From Yeosuana aromativorans (lineage in GTDB: Bacteria; Bacteroidota; Bacteroidia; Flavobacteriales; Flavobacteriaceae): a stretch of 64,000 nucleotides of DNA. Numbering within the stretch: position 1 is the stretch's first letter; each line of letters opens with the position of its first letter. A program made the position numbers and the translations under genes. Shown here one piece after another: positions 36,244 to 45,733 of the stretch. The notes under the pieces were generated by a model that was not told the origin of the DNA, ran no database searches, and worked only from the letters and a program-made list of their open reading frames with translations. The stretch lies in the NCBI RefSeq assembly GCF_014646655.1, contig NZ_BMNR01000002.1, positions 647,942-711,941 of the forward strand, given 5' to 3'.

Positions 36244-38052
36244 ATGGAAACAACAGATAAAGATATTCTAAGAGGAGGTCAATTTCTTGTAAAAGAAACT
36301 AACTGTAACGATGTGTTCACGCCTGAAGATTTTTCAGAAGAACAAAAAATGATGAAGGATGCAGTTAAGGAATTCAATGATCGAGAAATCATTCCCAATA
36401 AACCTCGTTTTGAAGCAAAAGATTATGCCTTTACAGAAGCCTGTATGAAAAAAGCAGGCGAATTAGGTTTTTTGGGGGTCGCAGTTCCTGAAGCTTATGG
36501 CGGATTGGAAATGGGCTTTGTTTCCACGATGCTTGTTTGTGATTATATCTCAAGTGGTACAGGCTCATTTAGCACCGCTTTTGGTGCACATACCGGAATA
36601 GGAACTCTTCCTATTACCCTTTACGGAACTGAAGAACAAAAACAAAAGTACATTCCAAAATTGGCCACAGGAGAATGGTTTGGTTCGTATTGCTTGACAG
36701 AACCCGGCGCCGGTAGCGATGCCAACTCAGGTAAAACAACGGCAACAATTTCTGATGATGGTAAAAGTTATAAAATCAACGGACAAAAAATGTGGATTTC
36801 AAATGCCGGTTTTTGTCACTTGATGATTGTTTTTGCGCGCATTGAAAATGATAAAAATATCACTGGTTTTATTGTAGAATATGACAAAGAAAACCCTAAT
36901 GGTATTACACTTGGTGAAGAAGAGCACAAATTAGGAATCCGAGCCTCCTCTACCCGACAAGTATTCTTTAACGACACGGTTGTTCCTGTTGAAAATATGT
37001 TATCTGAACGAGGTAACGGATTTAAAATTGCCATGAATGCCCTTAATGTAGGACGTATTAAATTGGCCGCAGCCTGTTTGGATTCTCAAAGACGTATTAC
37101 CACAACTGCAGTTCAATATGCGACCGAGAGAAAGCAATTCAACACGCCCATTGCAGACTTTGGCGCTATTAAAGTAAAATTGGCTGAAATGGCAACCAGT
37201 GCTTATTCTGGAGAATCTGCTTGCTATAGAGCTGCTAAAAATATTGAAGATCGTATTGCCTTGAGAATAGCGGCAGGTAACAGTCATCAAGAAGCCGAAC
37301 TCAAAGGTGTTGAAGAATATGCTATTGAATGTTCAATATTGAAAGTAGCTGTTTCGGAAGATGTGCAAAACTGTGCCGACGAAGGCATCCAAATTTTTGG
37401 TGGTATGGGATTCTCAGAAGACACTCCTATGGAAGCCGCTTGGAGAGATGCCCGTATTGCCCGGATTTATGAGGGAACCAATGAAATAAACCGTATGCTT
37501 TGTGTGGGCATGTTAGTAAAAAAAGCCATGAAAGGCCATGTGGATTTATTAGGTCCCGCAACAAAAGTTCAAGAAGAGCTTATGGGAATTCCGTCTTTTG
37601 AAACTCCCGATTATTCAGAGTTATTTTCAGAAGAGAAAGACATGATTGCCAAACTTAAAAAAGTGTTTTTGATGGTAGCCGGAGCTGCTGTTCAAAAATT
37701 CGGGCCAGATTTAGAAGACCATCAACAATTATTATTGGCCGCATCAGATATATTGATTGAAATCTATATCGCAGAATCTACTATTTTAAGAACTGAAAAA
37801 AATGTGAAACGTTTTGGTGAAGCTTCTCAAAAAGTTCAGATTGCCATGGCTAAATTATATTTATACAACGCCGTTTCAATTGTTGAAAAAAATGGCAAGG
37901 AAAGTATCATATCATTTGCTGAAGGAGACGAACAACGCATGCTGCTTATGGGCTTAAAACGTTTTGTGAAATATGTGAACTACCCAGATATTGTTGATTT
38001 AAGAAAAGAAATCGCCGAAAAAGTAAAAGCTGAAAACAAATATTGTTTTTAA
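36244..38052 (+). CDS. Acyl-CoA dehydrogenase
   Basis: A 602-residue FAD enzyme for the first step of beta-oxidation. The flavin and substrate motifs are YCLTEPGAGSDANSG (149-163) and WISNAG (184-189), with RKQFNTPIADFGAIKVKLAEMA and the catalytic Glu410 in RIYEGTNEINRML. The chain is longer than the usual 380 residues and has a C-terminal extension of about 180 residues, as in the VLCAD/ACAD9-like branch that handles long-chain substrates. The extension is helical (EEKDMIAKLKKVFLMVAG...). Last gene of the MarR-controlled operon, followed by a terminator. Confidence 0.95.
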   Translation: METTDKDILRGGQFLVKETNCNDVFTPEDFSEEQKMMKDAVKEFNDREIIPNKPRFEAKDYAFTEACMKKAGELGFLGVAVPEAYGGLEMGFVSTMLVCDYISSGTGSFSTAFGAHTGIGTLPITLYGTEEQKQKYIPKLATGEWFGSYCLTEPGAGSDANSGKTTATISDDGKSYKINGQKMWISNAGFCHLMIVFARIENDKNITGFIVEYDKENPNGITLGEEEHKLGIRASSTRQVFFNDTVVPVENMLSERGNGFKIAMNALNVGRIKLAAACLDSQRRITTTAVQYATERKQFNTPIADFGAIKVKLAEMATSAYSGESACYRAAKNIEDRIALRIAAGNSHQEAELKGVEEYAIECSILKVAVSEDVQNCADEGIQIFGGMGFSEDTPMEAAWRDARIARIYEGTNEINRMLCVGMLVKKAMKGHVDLLGPATKVQEELMGIPSFETPDYSELFSEEKDMIAKLKKVFLMVAGAAVQKFGPDLEDHQQLLLAASDILIEIYIAESTILRTEKNVKRFGEASQKVQIAMAKLYLYNAVSIVEKNGKESIISFAEGDEQRMLLMGLKRFVKYVNYPDIVDLRKEIAEKVKAENKYCF

Positions 38053-38075
38053 TTAATTGTGACTAACTCAAATGC

Positions 38076-38112
38076 AAAAACGTTCCAAATTTAATTTTGG
38101 AACGTTTTTTTA
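38076..38112 (+). terminator. Terminator of the beta-oxidation operon
   Basis: A 14-bp perfect stem (AAAAACGTTCCAAA with its complement) over a 7-nt loop, ending in a T run. Confidence 0.9.
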
Positions 38113-38133
38113 TTAATTTTAAAGAAAAATTTC

Positions 38134-39465
38134 ATGAAAAAAATACTGGTTATTCTTTCACTTTTTTTAGCAATTCAAAATCTTTCCGCCCAAACTGATC
38201 TTAAATTATATCAAATCATTGATAGTATTTCGTCAAAACGAATTGCAAAAGATATTCAAACACTAGTGGATTTTGGAACCAGAAATACGTTTAGTGATAC
38301 ACTGTCCAACAAACGCGGTATTGGGGCTGCAAGGCGCTGGATAAAATCAGAGTTTGAATCTATTTCAAAAAATTGCAACAACTGCCTGGATGTATTTTAT
38401 GAAAAAGACTTTGTCACCAAAGAAGGTAACAACAGGGTTCCTCATGATGCTTGGATTGTTAATGTAGTAGCCATACAAAAAGGGACAAAACACCCCAATC
38501 ATTATATCATTATGAGCGGCGATATTGATTCTAGAAATAGTGACGGACAAGATTTTACAAATGATGCTCCTGGGGCAAATGATAATGCTTCAGGTATGGC
38601 AGGAACTATTGAAGCGGCCCGTGTTTTAAGCAAGTACACGTTTGAAAACAGTATAGTATATTTAGGGTTATCTGGTGAAGAACAAGGTTTGTTTGGTGGT
38701 CAAGGTATGGCCAAATACGCCAAGGAACACAATTGGAACATAATTGGCATTCTAAATAACGATATGATTGGAAATATTGCCGGAATTGATGGTGTTATAG
38801 ATAACAGAACATTTAGAATTTTTTCTGAACCTGTGCCGCCTACCGAAACCGATCGTGATCGCCTTTTACGTCGTTACTATGGTGGTGAAGTAGACGGGAT
38901 TTCTCGTCAACTAGCACGTTATGTATATAAAACCACAAAAACCTACATGCCTGAAATGAATCCTATGATGGTTTATAGATTAGACCGATTTGGTCGTGGT
39001 GGCCATCATCGTCCATTTAACGATTTGGGATTTGCTGGAATACGAATCATGGAAGCTCATGAAAACTACAACCGCCAACACCAAAATATTAGAAAAGAAA
39101 ATGGCATTGAATACGGCGATGTTATAGATTATGTAAACTTTGATTATGCTAAAAAACTAACGGCAGTTAATGCAATCAATCTGGCAAGTCTAGCATGGGC
39201 TCCACCCGCTCCAAAAAATGTGGCCATAGGAGGTGTTGTTGAGCCTTCGGTAAAACTTAAATGGGATAAGGTAAATGGTGCCGTTGGATATAAAATATAC
39301 TGGAGAGACACCACCTCTCCAACGTGGGACAATAGCCGGTATGTAGGTGATATTTCAGAATTTATGCTTGACGGTATTGTTATTGATAATTATTTTTTCG
39401 GGATAGCTGCTGTTGGAGAAAATGGATTTGAAAGCCCTGTTGTATTTCCTAAAACTGTATTATAA
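38134..39465 (+). CDS. Secreted M28 metallopeptidase with fibronectin-like tail
   Basis: A 443-residue exported aminopeptidase-like zinc enzyme. The signal peptide is KKILVILSLFLAIQNLSAQ. The M28 zinc site is seen as DAPGANDNASGMAGTIEAARVL (bridging Asp about residue 148), SGEEQGLFGGQGMAKYA (catalytic Glu pair about 182-183) and NNDMIGN. A late GGHHRPFNDLGFAGIRIMEA supplies the last histidine. The final about 90 residues (APPAPKNVAIGGVVEPSVKLKWDKVNGAVGYKIYWRDT) form a fibronectin type III-like domain. No type IX sorting domain is present, so it is probably periplasmic. It is 3 bases ahead of the M1 peptidase gene and is co-transcribed. Confidence 0.9.
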   Translation: MKKILVILSLFLAIQNLSAQTDLKLYQIIDSISSKRIAKDIQTLVDFGTRNTFSDTLSNKRGIGAARRWIKSEFESISKNCNNCLDVFYEKDFVTKEGNNRVPHDAWIVNVVAIQKGTKHPNHYIIMSGDIDSRNSDGQDFTNDAPGANDNASGMAGTIEAARVLSKYTFENSIVYLGLSGEEQGLFGGQGMAKYAKEHNWNIIGILNNDMIGNIAGIDGVIDNRTFRIFSEPVPPTETDRDRLLRRYYGGEVDGISRQLARYVYKTTKTYMPEMNPMMVYRLDRFGRGGHHRPFNDLGFAGIRIMEAHENYNRQHQNIRKENGIEYGDVIDYVNFDYAKKLTAVNAINLASLAWAPPAPKNVAIGGVVEPSVKLKWDKVNGAVGYKIYWRDTTSPTWDNSRYVGDISEFMLDGIVIDNYFFGIAAVGENGFESPVVFPKTVL

Positions 39466-39468
39466 TAA

Positions 39469-41115
39469 ATGATTATGAAATTATACGTGACTGCCACCAT
39501 CTTATTATTGTTTTGCTTGACTATCAGCGCCCAAGGCTTATTGACAGAAAAACAAATTTTTACACATCAAGACACCCTAAGAGGTAGTATAACACCAGAA
39601 CGCGCCTGGTGGGATTTAACCTATTATCACTTAAATGTTAAGGTTGAACCAGATACTAAGTTTATATCTGGCAGCAATACCATTCAATATAAGGTTGTTG
39701 ATACCCAAAAAGATTTGCAAATAGATTTACAACCGCCTTTAAAAATAACCAAAGTGACACAAAATGGAGAAGAATTAAATGTGGTTGATGACGGCAATGC
39801 CCATTTTATCAAGCTCAAAAATAACCAGCCTATTGGCAGTATTCAAACCATTGAAGTCTCTTATGAAGGCCACCCCAAAGAAGCTGTTAGAGCGCCATGG
39901 GACGGTGGATTTTCTTGGGCAAAGGATGATAAAGGCAATGATTTTGTCGCGACATCCTGTCAAGGTCTTGGAGCCAGTGTCTGGTGGCCTTGTAAAGATC
40001 ATATGTATGATGAAGTGGATAGTATGCTAATCAGTGTAAATGCTCCAAAAGGTTTAATGGATGTTTCCAATGGAAGGCTCAGGAGCATTGAGCAATTTGG
40101 TGACACAAAAACATATAATTGGTTTGTAAAAAACCCAATCAACAATTATGGCGTGAATGTAAACATTGGTGATTATGCTCATTTTTCTGAAGTTTATGAT
40201 GGCGAAAGAGGGCATTTGGATATGGATTATTATGTATTAAAAGATCATCTTGACAAAGCAAAGGAACATTTTAAGGACGCTCCAAAAATGATGAAAGCTT
40301 TTGAGTATTGGTTTGGCCCCTACCCGTTTTATGAGGATGGCTATAAACTCGTGGAAGTACCATATTTAGGGATGGAACACCAGAGTTCTGTTACATACGG
40401 AAATCATTTTATGAACGGCTATTTAGGAAGCGATTTATCTGGAACCGGTTGGGGACTAAAGTTTGATTTTATTATTATCCATGAATCCGGCCATGAATGG
40501 TTTGCCAACAATATTACATATAAAGACATCGCCGATATGTGGATTCATGAAGGGTTTACAGCGTATTCTGAAAATTTATTTTTAGATTATTATTACGGAA
40601 AAGAAGCCTCAGCCGACTATGTTATAGGAACAAGAAAGAACATACAAAACGACCGACCAATCATTGGGCACTACGATGTTAACAATGAAGGTTCTGGAGA
40701 CATGTATTACAAAGGTGCCAATATGTTGCACACCTTAAGGCAACTTGTTGATGATGATGACAAATGGCGACAAATATTACGTGGACTCAATAAGACATTT
40801 TACCATCAAACGGTCACTACCAAACAAATTGAGGATTATTTAAGTCAAGAAACAGGCATTGATTTAACTGCTTTTTTCAATGAATATCTGAGAACCACAG
40901 ACATTCCCACTTTGGAATATTTATTGGATAAAAACGAACTAAAATACCATTGGACACATATTGTTGACAACTTTGATATGCCCGTTCAAGTGTGGATTAA
41001 TGATAAAGAACAATGGCTGTTTCCAAAAGCAGATTGGCAGACGATAATTTTAGATTCCAATAACAATGTTTTAAAAGTTGACAGAGACTTTTATGTAAAT
41101 GTAAACAAGCTGTAA
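39469..41115 (+). CDS. Secreted M1-family aminopeptidase
   Basis: A 548-residue zinc aminopeptidase with an N-terminal signal (KLYVTATILLLFCLTISAQ). ATGs at 39469 and 39475 are both possible. The gluzincin motif is HESGHEWFANN (His338, Glu339, His342) with Glu361 in WIHEGFTAYSE, the normal HExxH-18-E spacing. The substrate motif, GAMEN in most M1 enzymes, here reads GMEHQ (301-305), as in some leukotriene-A4-hydrolase-like and flavobacterial members. It lacks the long C-terminal domain of PepN. With the adjoining M28 enzyme it would shorten peptides in the periplasm. Confidence 0.92.
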   Translation: MIMKLYVTATILLLFCLTISAQGLLTEKQIFTHQDTLRGSITPERAWWDLTYYHLNVKVEPDTKFISGSNTIQYKVVDTQKDLQIDLQPPLKITKVTQNGEELNVVDDGNAHFIKLKNNQPIGSIQTIEVSYEGHPKEAVRAPWDGGFSWAKDDKGNDFVATSCQGLGASVWWPCKDHMYDEVDSMLISVNAPKGLMDVSNGRLRSIEQFGDTKTYNWFVKNPINNYGVNVNIGDYAHFSEVYDGERGHLDMDYYVLKDHLDKAKEHFKDAPKMMKAFEYWFGPYPFYEDGYKLVEVPYLGMEHQSSVTYGNHFMNGYLGSDLSGTGWGLKFDFIIIHESGHEWFANNITYKDIADMWIHEGFTAYSENLFLDYYYGKEASADYVIGTRKNIQNDRPIIGHYDVNNEGSGDMYYKGANMLHTLRQLVDDDDKWRQILRGLNKTFYHQTVTTKQIEDYLSQETGIDLTAFFNEYLRTTDIPTLEYLLDKNELKYHWTHIVDNFDMPVQVWINDKEQWLFPKADWQTIILDSNNNVLKVDRDFYVNVNKL

Positions 41116-41305
41116 ATGCCAGATAACCTTCCTGAATTATTTTTTAAAGGCGATGAGAAACGGCGTAAATAATTTCAAACAATCATTTTTCATCTTTATC
41201 TTATTCTATGTGAAAGTTGGGGTTTATAGAAATAATTTCATTGTTATTAAATTTTAAAAGCAAAATAGTTTAGATTTACATGCTCCCTAAGCAACGTACT
41301 GTAAA

Positions 41306-43771
41306 ATGAAAAAAGCTATTTCCGTATGTGCCTTGTGTTTAATTTTTTCTTCGTTTTTTGTTTTCAATAGGAATAATTTTACTGACCTAGTTCAAGAAAA
41401 ACTTCAAAATTACAGCACCAATGAATGGCCTGAAAAAGTTTATGTCCAAACAGACAAACCTTATTATTCTATTGAGGACAACATTTGGTTTTCAGCCTAT
41501 TTGGTAAATGGTATAACACATACCAAAAGTTCTAAAAGCTCGGTGCTTTATGTTGAACTAATTAATGATAAAGACAGTATCCTTGACAAGAAAAAATTAT
41601 TTATAAATGATATCAGTGCAGCTGGTGATTTTAAAATTGGCAAAGATTGGGTAGCAGGCAAATATATGTTAAGAGCCTATACCAATTATATGAGAAATAG
41701 TGACTCCATACACTTCTTCCAAAAAGAAATACCCATTTTGGCTTTAGACAAGAAAGAGGAACCAGATAGTTTAGAGTATAAAAAAGCATCACAAGATTTT
41801 ACAATTCCCGAGAAACCAGATTTAAATTTTTATCCTGAAGGAGGTTATTTGGTGGAAAATGTGATGAACAAAGTTGCTATTAAAATCAAAAATGATATTT
41901 ATAATAAAATAAGCCTTACCGGTAACATTATTGATAGTGACAATAATTTAGTGTCAAAATTTTCAACACTAGATTTTGGCCTTGGTTTATTCTTTTTAAA
42001 ACCATTACCAAATAAAACATACTATGCTATTGTAGACGTAAATGGTTCTGAATACAAATATCCTTTACCTAAAACTTTGACTCAAGGATATGTATTAAGC
42101 GTTAACAATAAAGGAAGTTATTTAATAATTGACATTAAGTCTACAACACCAAAAGGACTTGCCGGTACATATCTTGTGGCTCATCAACGAGGTGAGATGT
42201 TATTTAACAAATTGGAGGCTGAAAACAAAAATAATTACTCTCTTAAATTACCCACCACTGAATTACGTGACGGCGTATTACATTTAACACTGTTCAATCC
42301 TGAGGGTAATCCCGTTTGTGAACGTTTGGTTTTTGTGGATAATCCTAAAAACAAGGCAACAGTTGAGATAAAAAAAGATAAAGAATTTTTGGGTACAAGG
42401 GAAAAAATTTCTTTAAAATTAAATACAAAAGACAACGCCGGAAACAATCTTCCAAGCCATTTATCAATGAGTGTGAGAGATTTAAATTCGTTTCCATACA
42501 ACAATCGTTCAGAAAATATTAAAACATGGTTATTGCTCAATTCTGACTTAAGAGGAGAAGTTAAAGACCCTGGTTATTTTTTTACAAATGACAATAGTCT
42601 TAAAATGCAATATCTTTTGGATTTGGTTATGATGACAAATGGATGGAGCCGTTTTACTTGGCAAAGTTTATTGTACAGTGAAAAAAGACCGTACAAATAT
42701 CCTGTTGAAAAAGGCATTACCATTTCAGGAACCACCAAATTTTTAAGATCGCCATATACAGCTACATCTACCGAAACCAGATTAACGTTTTTAGGAAACC
42801 CAATTACTCAAGAGCCTAGTAAAAAATCTGATTCTGAAGGGAAATTTAGCTTTGGCCCTTTTGTATTTTATGATTCCATACAAACCATAGTGGAGGCAAG
42901 ACTAACAAATTTTAAATCAACAGAAGATAAAGACAGAAATGTTTTGATTTTGATGGATCAAAATACCCCAAGTCCGAAAGTTAGCAGAAAGAATGTTTTT
43001 AAAAGCAATATAAACTCTGAAAGCCAAATTGCTAACTTTTTGAAAATGTCAAAATATATAAGTGATATTAATTTAGAATATGACCAACAAAGGCAAAAAC
43101 TAGAAGAAATTACCATTATAGCAAGAAAAAAAACCGAAGAAAGCGAAAGACAAAAGGAAATGGATAGTAGGGCACGTTATGGAACTCCCAGTAACAGATT
43201 GGATGTAGAATCTGACGTAACTCTAAGCGGACAAAGTGTTTTTAATTTATTGATGCGTTTTCCAGGTATTAATGTTTTTGGAAATACTATTTCCATCAGA
43301 GGAGGCGGAGAACCTAAAATACTTTTAGACGATTTTGAGATTGATACTGAATTTTTAACAACTTTATACGCAAATGAAGTCTCCTTTATAAATGTTTATA
43401 AAGGAGCCGATGCAGCCATGTTTTCAAATGCAGGTAGTGGCGTGATCGCCATTTATTCCAAAACAGGAAATGGAAGATTTTCTAGAAATGTAAAAAGAAA
43501 AGCTGGCATCATAAACTTTGCGGCTCAAGGGTTTTATACCGCCAGAGAATTCTATTCCCCAGATCCTATCAATGGCTTTGAAGCGGCCATCAATGCCGAC
43601 GTTAGAACGACACTTTATTGGGAACCTGAAATAAGAATAACAGAGCAACAACAAACCAAAGAAATTTCGTTTTTTACATGCGATATGAAAAGTGATTACA
43701 TTATCGAGGTTGAAGGTGTCTCAGACTCCGGAATTCCATTACATCAAATTAGTACTTTTTCAGTGCAATAG
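41306..43771 (+). CDS. Large envelope protein with MG2-like domains and TonB-receptor plug, no barrel
   Basis: An 821-residue protein with a signal-like N-terminus (KKAISVCALCLIFSSFFVFN). The first part, EKVYVQTDKPYYSIEDNIWFSAYLVNG, resembles the macroglobulin MG2 domain found in large Bacteroidota envelope proteins. Beta-sandwich-like segments follow. Residues about 631-720 look like a TonB-dependent receptor plug: LSGQSVFNLLMRFPGINVFGNTISIRGGGEPKILLDDFEID...VYKGADAAMFSNAGSGVIAIYSKTG. The chain ends about 100 residues later, so there is no 22-strand barrel. Its role is unknown; it may bind an outer-membrane partner. Stands alone after a 190-base gap. Confidence 0.8.
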   Translation: MKKAISVCALCLIFSSFFVFNRNNFTDLVQEKLQNYSTNEWPEKVYVQTDKPYYSIEDNIWFSAYLVNGITHTKSSKSSVLYVELINDKDSILDKKKLFINDISAAGDFKIGKDWVAGKYMLRAYTNYMRNSDSIHFFQKEIPILALDKKEEPDSLEYKKASQDFTIPEKPDLNFYPEGGYLVENVMNKVAIKIKNDIYNKISLTGNIIDSDNNLVSKFSTLDFGLGLFFLKPLPNKTYYAIVDVNGSEYKYPLPKTLTQGYVLSVNNKGSYLIIDIKSTTPKGLAGTYLVAHQRGEMLFNKLEAENKNNYSLKLPTTELRDGVLHLTLFNPEGNPVCERLVFVDNPKNKATVEIKKDKEFLGTREKISLKLNTKDNAGNNLPSHLSMSVRDLNSFPYNNRSENIKTWLLLNSDLRGEVKDPGYFFTNDNSLKMQYLLDLVMMTNGWSRFTWQSLLYSEKRPYKYPVEKGITISGTTKFLRSPYTATSTETRLTFLGNPITQEPSKKSDSEGKFSFGPFVFYDSIQTIVEARLTNFKSTEDKDRNVLILMDQNTPSPKVSRKNVFKSNINSESQIANFLKMSKYISDINLEYDQQRQKLEEITIIARKKTEESERQKEMDSRARYGTPSNRLDVESDVTLSGQSVFNLLMRFPGINVFGNTISIRGGGEPKILLDDFEIDTEFLTTLYANEVSFINVYKGADAAMFSNAGSGVIAIYSKTGNGRFSRNVKRKAGIINFAAQGFYTAREFYSPDPINGFEAAINADVRTTLYWEPEIRITEQQQTKEISFFTCDMKSDYIIEVEGVSDSGIPLHQISTFSVQ

Positions 43772-43778
43772 AAAATAG

Positions 43779-43786
43779 TATTTTTG
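43779..43786 (+). promoter_or_regulatory. -7 element for the YdeI-like gene
   Basis: TATTTTTG matches TAnnTTTG, 32 nt ahead of the TTG start at 43819. It lies just after the stop of the previous gene. Confidence 0.5.
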
Positions 43787-43818
43787 GTTTAAGATTCTAA
43801 AACCAAATTTTAAAACGA

Positions 43819-44394
43819 TTGGAAATTCCTGAACTATATTTTAAAACCGATGAAGAATGGCGAAACTGGTTGCATGACAACCATTATGTTGTAAAAGGCG
43901 TTTATTTAATATTTTATAAAGTAGAACACGAAAAAGACAGCATGCGTTGGGAAGATGCGGTGAAAGTGGCCCTCTGCTATGGATGGATTGATTCTACCGT
44001 GAAAAGTTTAGGTAATGGCAAACGCCGACAATACTTTACACCCAGAAATGATAAAAGTGTGTGGAGCGCTCTAAACAAACGATATATCAAAGAACTGCTG
44101 GATTCAGATTTAATGCATGAGGCAGGTTTGGAAAAAATTAAAATAGCCAAACAAAATGGCAGCTGGACAGCTCTGGATGATGTTGAAAACGGTATCATTC
44201 CAGAAGATTTACAACTTGAATTTGATAACAATCCAACAGCTTTTAATAATTACCAAAACTTTGCGCCTTCATACAGAAAGAGCTATTTATACTGGCTCAA
44301 CCAAGCCAAACGAGACACTACTAGACAAAAGCGCATAGCTGAAATCATAAGCCTTTGTGCTGAAAACATCAAATCAAGAGGTGGTGATTGGTAA
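43819..44394 (+). CDS. YdeI/OmpD-associated family protein
   Basis: A 191-residue protein of the YdeI/OmpD-associated ('bacteriocin-protection') family, cytoplasmic, function poorly defined. The core reads ELYFKTDEEWRNWLHDNHYVVKGVYLIFYK, MRWEDAVKVALCYGWIDSTVKSLGNGKRRQYFTPRNDKSVWSALNKRYI, and a C-terminal SYRKSYLYWLNQAKRDTTRQKRIAEII. The start is TTG: an in-frame stop lies at 43798-43800 and no ATG or GTG occurs between it and the first conserved residues. A promoter-like element upstream agrees with this. It runs towards the glycosyltransferase gene. Confidence 0.85.
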   Translation: MEIPELYFKTDEEWRNWLHDNHYVVKGVYLIFYKVEHEKDSMRWEDAVKVALCYGWIDSTVKSLGNGKRRQYFTPRNDKSVWSALNKRYIKELLDSDLMHEAGLEKIKIAKQNGSWTALDDVENGIIPEDLQLEFDNNPTAFNNYQNFAPSYRKSYLYWLNQAKRDTTRQKRIAEIISLCAENIKSRGGDW

Positions 44395-44444
44395 AAGTTT
44401 TTATGCTGTTCAAAATCCATCAAGAAATTGTTCTTATTACCGCG

Positions 44445-45728
44445 CTATGCCGTAAAAATATTGGTTTCCATGGTTTGTTGATTAATGGAATTTGCAAATA
44501 TTTTCAACATACGTTTGGCAATACCGGTCCAACCAAAGTTACGGCGCGCAAACCGAGCACCTTCAACAGATAGTTCATTTCGTAATCTAGGATATAAAAG
44601 AGGCATGGACATCATAGCACCAAATTCTACTGGTCGATGCGGATCAGCAAACAAAGCCTGATTACCAAACTTAATCAAATCATACAATCCGCCATGAACG
44701 GTAACAATGCTTGGCGTACCGCAGGCCATCGCCTCTATGGCGACCATTCCAAAAGGTTCATATCTCGAGGGCATTGTAAAAATATTGGCAGAGCGGTACA
44801 CATTGGCCAGATCTTCATCAGCTACATAATTCTTCCATGTTATTTTATCAGAAATACCGAGCTCTCCAGCCAAAGTCTTTAGCTTTTCAATACCCTTGTT
44901 ATCCTGATCCGATTGATCTCCCCCTATGGCTGCTACCAAACGCGCTTCAGGACACAATTCAAAAACGGTAGGCAAAGCTTGCAAAAGCAAATCGTAACCC
45001 TTATTGTGAGCCATACGGCCTAGTGCGAGGATATCAGAAGGATGAATGTCATATTTGGTTCTAATTTTATCATTTTCTTTGGAAGGCACCGGATAAAACC
45101 GGTTTTCGTTAATTCCTGGTGGAATCATGCCGCAATTACGCGGCAGCACATCATATTGTTGTGTCAGCAAATCTACTTGAGGTAATGTAGTTGCTATTAC
45201 ATAATTGCACATTTGATATACAAAATACTCTTTTCTGATGCGCTCTTTAAACCGATAGGTTTTCTCCATTTTCTTTTCGTCCATATCACTACCCATTGTA
45301 TGTCGTTTCCACCAACCCAGTGAATGCGGGGTGTGAACATGTGAAATCCCCAGTTCCTCAGCTATTTTTTGTCCAGCCCAACCAGCATCCCAATAATGGG
45401 AGTAAACAATGTCGTATTTTTTACGTTCCTTTTTTATGGCTGCTAAACAGTTAGTTACAAACTTTTTTAAATGGTCATGCATATCTTCCTTTCGGATGAA
45501 TTTTTTACCTCCAAAAGGAATGCGCCACACACTAAAATTCTCATCAACATGATCGTATTCTGGCTGATCTTCAAACTGACGGGTTACCAAATCCACTTGC
45601 TTACCAAGTCGGCTAAACCGTTCAGCCAGTTCCAAAACATAAACCACTTGTCCTCCTGTATCTGGTTTTCCTAATTCAGCATTAGCACCTACATATCCGT
45701 GTAAAGAGATCATCAATATCGACTTCAT
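44445..45728 (-). CDS. Sucrose-phosphate synthase-like glycosyltransferase (GT4)
   Basis: A 427-residue GT-B enzyme. The N-terminus HGYVGANAELGKPDTGGQVVYVLELAERFSRLGKQVDLVTRQ has the glycine loop of sucrose synthases and sucrose-phosphate synthases. Next come SHYWDAGWAGQ and HTPHSLGWWKR, also typical of that group. The donor domain has LALGRMAHNKGYDLLLQALP and the E-x7-E motif in PSRYEPFGMVAIEAMACGTPSIVT. It would make sucrose 6-phosphate from a nucleotide-glucose and fructose 6-phosphate, though a related acceptor is possible. It has no phosphatase domain; that lies in the preceding gene, 5 bases upstream, and the two are one operon. Confidence 0.85.
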   Translation of the reverse strand: MKSILMISLHGYVGANAELGKPDTGGQVVYVLELAERFSRLGKQVDLVTRQFEDQPEYDHVDENFSVWRIPFGGKKFIRKEDMHDHLKKFVTNCLAAIKKERKKYDIVYSHYWDAGWAGQKIAEELGISHVHTPHSLGWWKRHTMGSDMDEKKMEKTYRFKERIRKEYFVYQMCNYVIATTLPQVDLLTQQYDVLPRNCGMIPPGINENRFYPVPSKENDKIRTKYDIHPSDILALGRMAHNKGYDLLLQALPTVFELCPEARLVAAIGGDQSDQDNKGIEKLKTLAGELGISDKITWKNYVADEDLANVYRSANIFTMPSRYEPFGMVAIEAMACGTPSIVTVHGGLYDLIKFGNQALFADPHRPVEFGAMMSMPLLYPRLRNELSVEGARFARRNFGWTGIAKRMLKIFANSINQQTMETNIFTA

Positions 45729-45733
45729 AATTT

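Noticed and set aside
41116-41172. An 18-codon frame (ATG to TAA) directly after the M1 peptidase stop
   Set aside because: Too short, no ribosome-binding site of its own that I can see, and no recognisable sequence; probably chance or a decayed remnant.
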